NCBI GenBank assembly: GCA_002711415.1
Contig: PARI01000012.1
Span: forward strand, 63,441-102,066
Direction: 5' to 3'
Length of the DNA: 38,626 nt
Origin: Phycisphaerae bacterium
GTDB lineage: Bacteria > Planctomycetota > Phycisphaerae > Phycisphaerales > SM1A02
Part shown: piece by piece, positions 24,348 to 31,589 of the stretch
Layout: the number at the start of each line of letters is the position of its first letter
How positions within the stretch are numbered: the first letter of the stretch is position 1
Program-made: the position numbers and the translations under genes
The notes under the pieces: model-generated
Databases searched by the model: none
Told to the model about the DNA's origin: nothing
The model's input: only the letters and a program-made list of their open reading frames with translations

Positions 24348-25069
24348 GCCCGGACCACTCGATCGAATCACCGCCACCTGCCGAGTTCCACCAGGCCCTC
24401 GAGCAGATGCACATCGAGCTGGAGCCCGGTGAACTCGAGCAGCACGCGACGTACCTGCGGATCCTCGCAGAGGCCAACCAGACGATGAACCTCACGCGGA
24501 TCGTTCAGCCCGACCAGGCATGGATGCGACATGTCCTTGACGGATTGACCCTCGTCCCGCTGGTCCAGGCGGCCGAGGCTGGGACACTCTGTGATATCGG
24601 CTCAGGCGGGGGAGTCCCGGGACTGATCCTGGCGATCTCGATGCCACGGGTAGAGGTGGTGCTCCTGGAGGCGACAGGAAAGAAGGCGGCGTTCCTCGAA
24701 CGTTGTGCCGCCGAGCTCGGATGTGAGAACGTCCGGGTTGTTCATGCACGGGCCGAGCACGTCGGAGCACCCGGCAAGGAACTGCGGGAGCACTTCGATG
24801 TCGTGACGGCCCGGGCGGTTGGGCGTCTCCCGATGCTGCTGGAGCTCGCGATGCCGCTGGTCCGTGTCGAGGGCTACTTCATCGCCGTCAAGGGCGAACA
24901 GGTCGAACAGGAGATCCGCGAGGCCGGCAACGCGCTGCGGACACTGGCGACCGAGCACGTCGAGCTGACCCGGACGCCAACGGGACGGCTTGCACTGTTC
25001 CACAAGCTCAGGGCCACGCCCGAAACCTACCCCCGTCAAAGTGGTGAGCCGACTCGAAGACCCCTCTAG
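24344..25069 (+). CDS. rsmG: 16S rRNA (guanine-527 N7) methyltransferase
   Basis: A 241-residue RsmG (GidB). It has the N-terminal helical cap ('YLRILAEANQTMNLTRI'), the SAM-binding motif 'LCDIGSGGGVPGLILAI', the acidic strand-2 end 'VVLLEATGKKAAFLE', and 'DVVTARAVGRLPMLLELAMP', where the 'ARAVG' segment is diagnostic. It methylates N7 of G527 of 16S rRNA; loss in other bacteria gives low-level streptomycin resistance. ATG 24344 overlaps the rodA stop. Confidence 0.95.
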   Translation: MSPDHSIESPPPAEFHQALEQMHIELEPGELEQHATYLRILAEANQTMNLTRIVQPDQAWMRHVLDGLTLVPLVQAAEAGTLCDIGSGGGVPGLILAISMPRVEVVLLEATGKKAAFLERCAAELGCENVRVVHARAEHVGAPGKELREHFDVVTARAVGRLPMLLELAMPLVRVEGYFIAVKGEQVEQEIREAGNALRTLATEHVELTRTPTGRLALFHKLRATPETYPRQSGEPTRRPL

Positions 25070-25088
25070 CGGAGCGTCCAGGAACCGC

Positions 25089-27107
25089 ATGACCGTCGAC
25101 CTCTCGAACCTGCTGTGCCCCGAAGGAGCGATCGCCCGTCGCCTTGGCAACTACGAGCCGAGGGAGGAACAGCTTCGGATGGTCGGGGCCGTCGATGACG
25201 CGTTGTCTGCAAGGGAGCAATTGATCGTCGAGGCGGGCACCGGTGTCGGCAAGAGCTTTGCGTACCTGATCCCGGCGATCGGCAGGATCATCAATCACCG
25301 GGAGCGTGTCGTGATCAGCACGAACACGATCAGCCTGCAGGAGCAGTTGCTGGAGAAGGACATCCCGTTGCTGGCCTCGCTGGTACCGGACGAGTTCACG
25401 TCCGTCCTGGTCAAGGGCCGTGGCAACTACCTCTCACTTCGCAGACTTCAGCTGGCCAGCGAACGACAGGAACGCCTGCTCGGCAACGACCAGGATCGAT
25501 TCAGCCTTCAGCAGGTGGAGGCCTGGGCGTACACGACCCGTGATGGCACGCTCTCGACGCTGCCTCAGCTTTCCAGGCCCGGTGTCTGGGATCTGGCCCA
25601 GTCCGATGCGAACAACTGCATGGGCAGGCGATGCACGACCTACCAGAAGTGCTTCTTCCAGCAGGCCCGGCGGCGGATGGAGAACGCGGACCTGCTGGTG
25701 TGCAACCATGCCCTCTTCTTCGCCGACATGGCGCTGCGGCGGTCCGGTGGGGGGATCCTGCCACGGTACGACCATGTGATCTTCGACGAGGCGCACAACA
25801 TCGAGGACATCGCGAGCGAGCACTTCGGTCTGCGATCAGGTGAGGGAACCGTCCGCCACCTGCTGAAGCTCCTGTACCACGCGCCGACCGGCAGGGGATT
25901 CCTTGTATCGCTGAACTCCGACCAGGACATCACGCACCTGGTCGACCAGGTGATCGACCAGGTCATGGCGGCCTCCGATGCCGCCGACGCGCTCTTTCAC
26001 GATCTGGCATCGTGGCACCTGGAGCATGGCGGTGGTCACGGCCGAGTCACGACACCCGATGCCGTGGATGATCCGCTGAGCGACTGCCTCCGAGAGCTCG
26101 GGAACATGCTGAAACTCCTGCGAGATCGACTGGACTCGGAGTCCGACCAGTTCGAACTGTCCAGCTATTCCGCTCGGGCGATCGACCTGGCCGAGCGGAC
26201 CACGACGCTGCTGCAGCAGGACCTGCCCGGGTGCGTCTACTGGATCGAACTGGGCAGGGCCGTGGGGCGACGCAAGCGAGGGCTCGTCTCACTCAACTGT
26301 GCTGCGATCGATGTCGGGCCGCTGCTCCAGGAGCACCTCTTCCAGTCGGATCGGTCGGTCGTGCTCACCAGTGCAACCCTGGCGACCGGGATCGAGGACT
26401 TCTCCCATCTCGCCGGTCGACTCGGGTGTCCTGATGCCCGGACCCTGCAGTTGGGAAGCCCCTTCGACCATGCGAGGCAGATGACCGTTTATGTCGAGAC
26501 GGGACTGCCCCTTCCTGGCGAGCCCGGTTTCTCCGACTCGGCGATCCAGCGGATCCTGCACCATGTCGACCAGACCGATGGTGGGGCGTTCATCCTGTTC
26601 ACGAGCTTCGGCATGCTCGACGAGATGGGTGAACGCCTGACACCACTGCTGCTGGAACGGGATCATCCCGTGCACCTTCATGGTCGCAGTGGTCCCCGGT
26701 CACTGCTGTTGAACCGCTTTCGCGAGCAGCCTCGATCCGTGCTGCTGGGTACCAGTTCGTTCTGGCAGGGGGTCGATGTCCGCGGTGACGCTCTGCGGAA
26801 CGTCATCATCACGCGGTTGCCCTTTGATGTTCCGGACAGGCCCATCATCCAGGCGCGACATGAACGGATCAGGGAGTCCGGCGGCAATCCGTTCATGCAG
26901 GACCAGGTACCCCGTGCGGTCATTCGCTTCAAGCAGGGCATCGGTCGACTGATCCGATCGCACGAGGATCGGGGGCGGATCGTCCTGCTTGACCACAGGA
27001 TCGTCTCAAAGCCATACGGCCGCGTCTTCCAGTCAGCCCTTCCCGATGGCGTTGAAATCGTTCTAAGGAACGGGCAGGGGGAGGAGCAGTCGCTCCTGTG
27101 GGACTGA
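25089..27107 (+). CDS. dinG: DinG-family superfamily 2 DNA helicase with altered Fe-S ligand
   Basis: A 672-residue XPD/DinG helicase. Walker A 'EAGTGVGKSFAYLIP' (50-56), 'VISTNTISLQEQLLEKD', DEAH box 233-236 ('IFDEAHNIED'), 'VVLTSATLATG', 'GTSSFWQGVDVRGDALRNVI' and 'QGIGRLIRSHEDRGRI' (motif VI). Three Fe-S cysteines are present with the DinG spacing: Cys177, Cys182, Cys188. The first ligand, normally in 'GR.NYLC.RR', is Ser116 ('GRGNYLSLRRL'). Family members unwind 5'-overhang DNA, R-loops and G-quadruplexes. The frame is open upstream into rsmG, but ATG 25089 gives the family N-terminus ('YEPREEQLRMV' follows). Confidence 0.9.
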   Translation: MTVDLSNLLCPEGAIARRLGNYEPREEQLRMVGAVDDALSAREQLIVEAGTGVGKSFAYLIPAIGRIINHRERVVISTNTISLQEQLLEKDIPLLASLVPDEFTSVLVKGRGNYLSLRRLQLASERQERLLGNDQDRFSLQQVEAWAYTTRDGTLSTLPQLSRPGVWDLAQSDANNCMGRRCTTYQKCFFQQARRRMENADLLVCNHALFFADMALRRSGGGILPRYDHVIFDEAHNIEDIASEHFGLRSGEGTVRHLLKLLYHAPTGRGFLVSLNSDQDITHLVDQVIDQVMAASDAADALFHDLASWHLEHGGGHGRVTTPDAVDDPLSDCLRELGNMLKLLRDRLDSESDQFELSSYSARAIDLAERTTTLLQQDLPGCVYWIELGRAVGRRKRGLVSLNCAAIDVGPLLQEHLFQSDRSVVLTSATLATGIEDFSHLAGRLGCPDARTLQLGSPFDHARQMTVYVETGLPLPGEPGFSDSAIQRILHHVDQTDGGAFILFTSFGMLDEMGERLTPLLLERDHPVHLHGRSGPRSLLLNRFREQPRSVLLGTSSFWQGVDVRGDALRNVIITRLPFDVPDRPIIQARHERIRESGGNPFMQDQVPRAVIRFKQGIGRLIRSHEDRGRIVLLDHRIVSKPYGRVFQSALPDGVEIVLRNGQGEEQSLLWD

Positions 27108-27188
27108 ACTCGGGCTCGCCCTAACAGGCCTCAATGATGGTATTTTCAGAGCAAATCCCCCATTTTAGCCCTATGAACTAGGAATCCT

Positions 27189-27217
27189 TTGGCTCACATC
27201 TTGGGGTGGGCTATATT
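27189..27217 (+). promoter_or_regulatory. Promoter for haloperoxidase-like gene
   Basis: TTGGCT (27189-27194), exact 17-bp spacer, TATATT (27212-27217). Both hexamers are good housekeeping-sigma matches. Transcription would start near 27224, giving a ~150-base 5' leader. Confidence 0.6.
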
Positions 27218-27223
27218 CACATG

Positions 27224-27374
27224 AATGGCCTTCAACAAGGGCCGGGCAGTGTACGCCCATCGAACCGGCATGGAGAGCCGGACTGTGTGATCTGCGAACC
27301 AAACGGTTCCAGTCGCCCGCTTGGTCGCTCACCCTAGATGAGTGACACGAGGTTCAGGAAGGGGATATGTAGAG
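27224..27374 (+). promoter_or_regulatory. Structured 5' leader with multiple hairpins and alternative pairings
   Basis: Five hairpins are packed into ~120 bases: 27227-27243 (GGCCUU/AGGGCC with one wobble), 27244-27258 (GGGC/GCCC), 27265-27281 (CCGGC/GCCGG), 27296-27309 (GAACC-aaac-GGUUC, extended by GACUG 27281-27285 with CAGUC 27310-27314) and 27324-27346 (8 bp, GUCGCUCA/UGAGUGAC). GAACC occurs twice (27262-27266, 27296-27300) and GGUUC twice (27305-27309, 27351-27355); the second GGUUC directly precedes the ribosome-binding site GGAAGGGG (27357-27364). This permits exclusive pairings that could expose or mask the site, as in a riboswitch or protein-bound leader. No known class was recognised. 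Confidence 0.45.
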
Positions 27375-29489
27375 ATGAAGCTCAAGATCGGTACCTTCGC
27401 TCACGCAAGCATTGTTCGAATCTTGGCCCTCGGGGCCATGCTGGTTCCGACATCATCGGCGTTCTCCGAATCCGGTGTCTACAACCCCGACCATTCCGTG
27501 GCCCGGATGTGGAATGAACTGCTCCTGGAGAGCATTCGAAATGACTTTGCGAGACCACCGATCCATGCTCGAAACCTGTTCCACGTCTCAATCGGCATGT
27601 GGGATTCTTGGGCTATGTATGACCAGTATGCCAACGGGTATCTGGTGACCGAGAAGGCCATCGGTGTCCTCGATGTCGAGGCCGCTCGCAACGAGACCAT
27701 CTCGTTCGCCTCCTACAGGATCCTACAGGCCCGTTTCGCCAAGAGCCCCGGAGCCGGGGAGATGCTGACCCGATACGACTGCCTCATGGATGAACTGGGT
27801 TACGACAAGGACTTCACGTCAACGGTCGGTTCCTCGCCCGCAGCACGTGGCAACCGGGTCGCGATCACCATCCTCTTCAAGGGTCTCAATGACAACTCGA
27901 ACGAGGCCGGTGGATACGAGAACCAGTACTACGAGCCGCTGAACGATCCGCTCGTGGTCCCCCTGCCCGGCAACCCGGACCTGATCGACCCGAATCGATG
28001 GCAGCCGCTGGCCCTTGATTTCTTCGTGGACCAGTCCGGCAACGTCATCATCGGTGGTTATCCCGATGCGATCGGTCACGAATGGGGGCAGGTCGAGTCG
28101 TTCTCGCTGAACACCGATGACGTCACCGTCTACAACCGTGACGGGTTCGACTACTGGGTGTACTTCGATCCCGGACCGCCGGCCCAGTTCGGTGAGGAGT
28201 ACTACAAGTGGGGTAACGAGATGGTGACCATCTGGTCAAGCCACCTCGATCCAGCCGATGGCGTCCTCTGGGACATCTCACCAGGCGCGATGGGGAACGC
28301 CCAGATCCCGGATCCGATCGACTACTTCAACGATCCTGTTGGAACGGTCTCGGCCTACTGCGACCTGCTGGAAGGTGGGGACATCGGAACCGGTCGGGCA
28401 CTGAACCCGGTGACCGGACTTCCATACGAGCCTCAGATCGTTCCTCGTGGTGACTACGCAAGAATCCTCGCTGAATTCTGGGCCGATGGTCCGGATTCGG
28501 AAACCCCGCCGGGACACTGGTTCACCATCCTCAACTACGTCAGTGATCATCCGGATTTCGAGAAGCGGATCGCCGGCGAAGGCAACGTCGTCAACGACCT
28601 GGAATGGGACGTCAAGGCCTACCTCGCCATGGGTGGTTGTCAGCATGACACGGCGATCGTCGCCTGGGGTTGCAAGGGCTGGTATGACTACATCCGACCC
28701 GTCTCGGTCCTGAGGCACCTGTGTGACCTCGGTCAGTGCACCGATCCCGGACTCGACTCGTACGATCCCGATGGCATCAACCTTCGTGACGGACTGATCG
28801 AACTGGTCACTCCGGAGACGACGGCGCCGGGCCAGAGGCACGAGCACCTGGTGGGCAGCGAGGGCAAGATCGCCTTCTACACATGGCGTGGACCCGACTA
28901 CATCCCCGATGAGGCCACGACCACTGCCGGTGTCGGCTGGATCCTCGCCGAGAACTGGTGGCCGTATCAGCGGCCGAGCTTCGTGACCCCACCATTCGCA
29001 GGATACGTCTCCGGCCACTCGACCTACAGCAGGTCAGCGGCACGGTTGATGACCAACCTCACCGGAACCGAGTTCTTCCCCGGCGGTATGGGCGAGTTCG
29101 AGTGCCAGCAGAACGAGTTCCTGGTCTTCGAGGATGGGCCCAGCATCGATGTGACCCTCCAGTGGGCCACGTACTTCGATGCATCCGACCAGTGCTCGCT
29201 CAGCCGGATCTGGGGTGGAATCCACGCCCCGATCGATGACCTTCCCGGTCGCTACATGGGTGAGCAGACCGCGGCGAGCTCATGGGCTCTGGCCGTCGAA
29301 CTCTACGGCGAGGAACCACCATGCCCGGCAGACCTGAACCAGGATGGAATCGTCGATGGTGTCGACCTGGGCATCGTCTTCGGCAACTGGGGTGAATGCG
29401 GTGTCGACTGCATCGCCGACTTCAACTTCGATGGCCTGGTCGATGGAGTCGACCTCGCGTTCATGCTTTCCAACTGGGGAAGCTGCTGA
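27375..29489 (+). CDS. Secreted vanadium-haloperoxidase/PAP2-like protein with C-terminal dockerin-like pair
   Basis: A 704-residue protein with a signal peptide (about 1-31, 'SIVRILALGAMLVPTSSA'). The catalytic module matches the vanadium haloperoxidase/PAP2 phosphatase family: Lys and Arg in 'KGWYDYIRPVS' (KxxxxxxRP), 'GYVSGHSTYSRSA' (SGH motif with the catalytic His) and 'SLSRIWGGIHAPID' (SRxxxxxH). Members use vanadate to oxidise halides or hydrolyse phosphate; which applies is not decidable here. The tail carries two dockerin-like EF-hand repeats, 'ADLNQDGIVDGVDLGIVFGN' and 'ADFNFDGLVDGVDLAFMLSN', each followed by a Cys pair. ATG 27375 has GGAAGGGG 10 bases upstream; a longer in-frame start (27342) would spoil the signal peptide. 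It has its own promoter and leader. Confidence 0.85.
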   Translation: MKLKIGTFAHASIVRILALGAMLVPTSSAFSESGVYNPDHSVARMWNELLLESIRNDFARPPIHARNLFHVSIGMWDSWAMYDQYANGYLVTEKAIGVLDVEAARNETISFASYRILQARFAKSPGAGEMLTRYDCLMDELGYDKDFTSTVGSSPAARGNRVAITILFKGLNDNSNEAGGYENQYYEPLNDPLVVPLPGNPDLIDPNRWQPLALDFFVDQSGNVIIGGYPDAIGHEWGQVESFSLNTDDVTVYNRDGFDYWVYFDPGPPAQFGEEYYKWGNEMVTIWSSHLDPADGVLWDISPGAMGNAQIPDPIDYFNDPVGTVSAYCDLLEGGDIGTGRALNPVTGLPYEPQIVPRGDYARILAEFWADGPDSETPPGHWFTILNYVSDHPDFEKRIAGEGNVVNDLEWDVKAYLAMGGCQHDTAIVAWGCKGWYDYIRPVSVLRHLCDLGQCTDPGLDSYDPDGINLRDGLIELVTPETTAPGQRHEHLVGSEGKIAFYTWRGPDYIPDEATTTAGVGWILAENWWPYQRPSFVTPPFAGYVSGHSTYSRSAARLMTNLTGTEFFPGGMGEFECQQNEFLVFEDGPSIDVTLQWATYFDASDQCSLSRIWGGIHAPIDDLPGRYMGEQTAASSWALAVELYGEEPPCPADLNQDGIVDGVDLGIVFGNWGECGVDCIADFNFDGLVDGVDLAFMLSNWGSC

Positions 29490-29563
29490 GGCGTTGATCG
29501 ACAGAATAGAGAATGAGCCCGAGTGGTCTCCTGTGAGGCGGCCATCCGGTTCTTCTGTCACGA

Positions 29564-30901
29564 TCATGCCGGGGACTGGAAGCGGGAGTCCTCAAGGACG
29601 TGGCAAGGGCGACCGCCGACAAAGGTCGCTATTGCACGGGCATTGACGGTCCAACCGTTGAAGGGACAGTTCCGACTTCGACAGTGGAACATCTCAGGGG
29701 CGATGATCCACTGGTGGTCCGGATCGATGATCGTGACATCAGCTGGACCGCCAGGCTCAAGACGTCCGAGCCCATTTTCATCCAGCCGGAGCAGTCGTGC
29801 CGGGTTGATCGTCATGCAGGCGATCAACCGTGGCCAGTCGATTGCCGAGGATTCGACCAGGGCGCGTGCGTACAGCGGCAGTGCCGTCTCGACACCGATG
29901 ATGCCGAACGGGGCGTCGTCGAACGGCTGCTGTTTCTCCGCCATGGTGTGCGGCGCGTGATCCGTCGCGAGAATAGTGATCGTGCCATCGGCAACGGACT
30001 CGATCAGCTTCAGACGATCGGCCTCGGTCCGCAGCGGGGGGTTCATCTTCGCATCGGTGTCGTAGTCCAGACATGCCTCATCGGTCAGGAGCAGATGATG
30101 GGGTGTGACTTCGCCAGTGACCGGTTCGCCCCTGGATCGAGCATCCCTGATGATCTTGATTGAGCCGGCACTGGAGAGGTGTTGGGCGTGGTAGGAGCAG
30201 CCAATGTCCCGGTTGATCCTGACATCCCGGTCGATGATCATCTCCTCGGCCTGCCTTGGCCATCCGCGCAGTCCGAGCTTCAGGGAGACGGCCCCCTCGT
30301 GCATGACCGATCCGATCGTGAGGCTCTTCTCCTGGCAGTGCTGCATGAAGACGCTGTTGGTCGCGGCACAGGCCTGGAGCACGGACTTCATCATGTCGGG
30401 GTTCTCGATGCAGTCTCCGTCATCACTGAAACCCACGCATCCGTTTCGGGCCAGTGATTCGATCGGGCTGAGCGTCAGTCCCTTTCTCCCCAGCGTTGCC
30501 GCACCGATGCAGTGAACGCGGGCGAGTCCGGCCTCTCGGGCCCTGGCATGGACGTATTCAACGTGTTCAGGTGCGTCCAGTGCCGGGGCGGTGTTCGGCA
30601 TGCAGCAGATGGTCGTGAATCCCCCGGCCACGGCCGCCATCGATCCGGTCCTGATGGTCTCCTTGTGCTGCTGACCGGGGTCCCGCAGATGCACGTGGAT
30701 GTCAATAAGGCCAGGGACGACCAGACACCCCGATGCATCGTGGACCCGGGTGTCCGGCTCGACGGACAATGGCTGGCCGACCTCGATCGCCTTGATTCGA
30801 CCGTCGCTGATCAGCACGTCACCGGTTGCATCAAGACCGCTGGCAGGATCGATGATCCGTCCACCCCTGATCAACGTACTGGTCCGATCGGTCGCATTCA
30901 T
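29564..30901 (-). CDS. pyrC: Dihydroorotase (class I)
   Basis: A 445-residue dihydroorotase of the long class I type, catalysing ring closure of carbamoyl-aspartate in pyrimidine synthesis. Zinc ligands His69 and His71 are in 'DIHVHLRDPGQ'; later ligands lie in 'SVFMQHCQEKSL', 'CSYHAQHLSSAGS' and the catalytic Asp in 'ILATDHAPHT'. 'VGFSDDGDCI' and 'VTPHHLLLTDEA' are also class I features. The 'IPARLL'-like metal-barrel ending appears as 'NPARLLRLDENGLGRLEPGG'. Allantoinase and D-hydantoinase are relatives, but 'HLRDPGQ' favours PyrC. I chose ATG 30901; a TTG at 30925 is possible. It is isolated from other pyr genes here. Confidence 0.93.
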   Translation of the reverse strand: MNATDRTSTLIRGGRIIDPASGLDATGDVLISDGRIKAIEVGQPLSVEPDTRVHDASGCLVVPGLIDIHVHLRDPGQQHKETIRTGSMAAVAGGFTTICCMPNTAPALDAPEHVEYVHARAREAGLARVHCIGAATLGRKGLTLSPIESLARNGCVGFSDDGDCIENPDMMKSVLQACAATNSVFMQHCQEKSLTIGSVMHEGAVSLKLGLRGWPRQAEEMIIDRDVRINRDIGCSYHAQHLSSAGSIKIIRDARSRGEPVTGEVTPHHLLLTDEACLDYDTDAKMNPPLRTEADRLKLIESVADGTITILATDHAPHTMAEKQQPFDDAPFGIIGVETALPLYARALVESSAIDWPRLIACMTINPARLLRLDENGLGRLEPGGPADVTIIDPDHQWIIAPEMFHCRSRNCPFNGWTVNARAIATFVGGRPCHVLEDSRFQSPA

Positions 30902-30946
30902 TCCAGGCACGATGATATCGGGCAACGGGAATCCCGACCAATGAGA

Positions 30947-30973
30947 AACCCCCGGCCTGAATGGCCGGGGGTT
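30947..30973 (-). terminator. Intrinsic terminator of the cysteine-rich lipoprotein gene
   Basis: AACCCCCGGCC-loop-GGCCGGGGGTT, a perfect 11-bp stem with a 5-base loop, followed on the minus strand by TTTCTC. It lies 34 bp after the lipoprotein stop and 46 bp before the pyrC start, so it separates the two transcription units. Confidence 0.85.
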
Positions 30974-31006
30974 GGATTCGATCAGTTGATCTGACCAGTG
31001 GTCGGC

Positions 31007-31399
31007 TTACTTGTCGCAGCCTGAGCTGGAGAAGGGGCAGCCACTGCTCTTCTTGCCGGAGCATGCGGGCTCGGCGGCTTCAACGGCACCTGGAGACACG
31101 GCAGCGTCACCACTGCAGCTTGACTTGGATGCACAGCTGGACTTGGCCGAGGAGCATGCGGGGGCGTTGTCGACAGCACCCGGGGAAACAGCGGCGTCAC
31201 CATTGCAGCTGGACTTGGAGGAGCAGCCATCAGCTCCACCACAACAGGCAGACTTGGCGGAGGAGCAGCCATCAGCTCCACCACAGCAGGCGGACTTGCT
31301 GCCACCGCTGACGGCGCCAGCACTGGTCTTGTTGTTCTGGTTGCAGCCGACGAGTGCGATTGCTGCGGTGAGAGCGAGCATGGAAACGAGATTCTTCAT
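31007..31399 (-). CDS. Small cysteine-rich repeat lipoprotein
   Basis: A 130-residue protein with a lipoprotein signal ('MKNLVSMLALTAAIALVGC', lipobox LVGC, acylated Cys19). The mature part is almost entirely low-complexity Ser, Ala, Gly, Lys and Cys, with 13 further cysteines. Two repeat types are present: 'KSACCGGADGCSSA' twice in tandem and a 'KSSC.GDAAVSPGAV' unit twice, 30 residues apart; single and paired Cys are regularly spaced and the tail is 'GCPFSSSGCDK'. I do not recognise a family. Dense Cys in a periplasmic or outer-membrane lipoprotein suggests metal binding or disulfide-bonded structure; that is inference. GAAGG is 10 bases before ATG 31399. It is monocistronic, ending in a strong terminator. 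Confidence 0.78.
   Translation of the reverse strand: MKNLVSMLALTAAIALVGCNQNNKTSAGAVSGGSKSACCGGADGCSSAKSACCGGADGCSSKSSCNGDAAVSPGAVDNAPACSSAKSSCASKSSCSGDAAVSPGAVEAAEPACSGKKSSGCPFSSSGCDK
31085..31218. repeat. Two ~44-bp direct repeats 90 bp apart inside the lipoprotein gene
   Basis: Copies at 31085-31128 and 31175-31218 share most positions (for example GGCGTCACCA versus AGCGTCACCA, then TGCAGCT and GACTTGG) and encode the two 'KSSC.GDAAVSPGAV' units. The period of 90 bp keeps the reading frame, indicating in-frame duplication. Confidence 0.7.
31219..31298. repeat. Tandem 42-bp repeats inside the lipoprotein gene
   Basis: Copies begin at 31219 and 31261; 35 or more of the first 38 bases agree (AGGAGCAGCCATCAGCTCCA is identical in both). 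They encode two 'KSACCGGADGCSSA' units. The period is a multiple of three, so gain or loss of a unit would keep the frame. Confidence 0.8.
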
Positions 31400-31490
31400 C
31401 AAAGGTCTACCTTCTTGTAAATATGATGTGTTGGGATCAATCAGTGCGGTTGTTCGTGGCCCGTCTGGTCTTGGGCGGGCTTCAAGTCAA

Positions 31491-31506
31491 CAATAGTACA
31501 GTATTG
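31491..31506. promoter_or_regulatory. Operator-like inverted repeat upstream of the lipoprotein gene
   Basis: CAATA-GTACAG-TATTG, 5-bp arms with a 6-bp centre, about 92 bp before the lipoprotein ATG and 84 bp before uvrC, in the shared divergent region. A weak promoter on the minus strand (TTGCCC, 18-bp spacer, TACTAT) would place its -10 inside this repeat, a usual place for a repressor site. Evidence is by pattern only. Confidence 0.3.
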
Positions 31507-31589
31507 GTCCAACGATGGGCAAGGCTGAAAATTTCGCCTTGGCCATGGAAATTCGAGGATGCCAGTGAGAGTTTACCGGACGAAATCCA

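Noticed and set aside
31011-31496. 161-codon plus-strand frame rich in Gln, Leu and Pro over the lipoprotein gene
   Set aside because: It is the antisense of the Cys/Ser repeats; the minus strand has a lipoprotein signal, ribosome-binding site and terminator.
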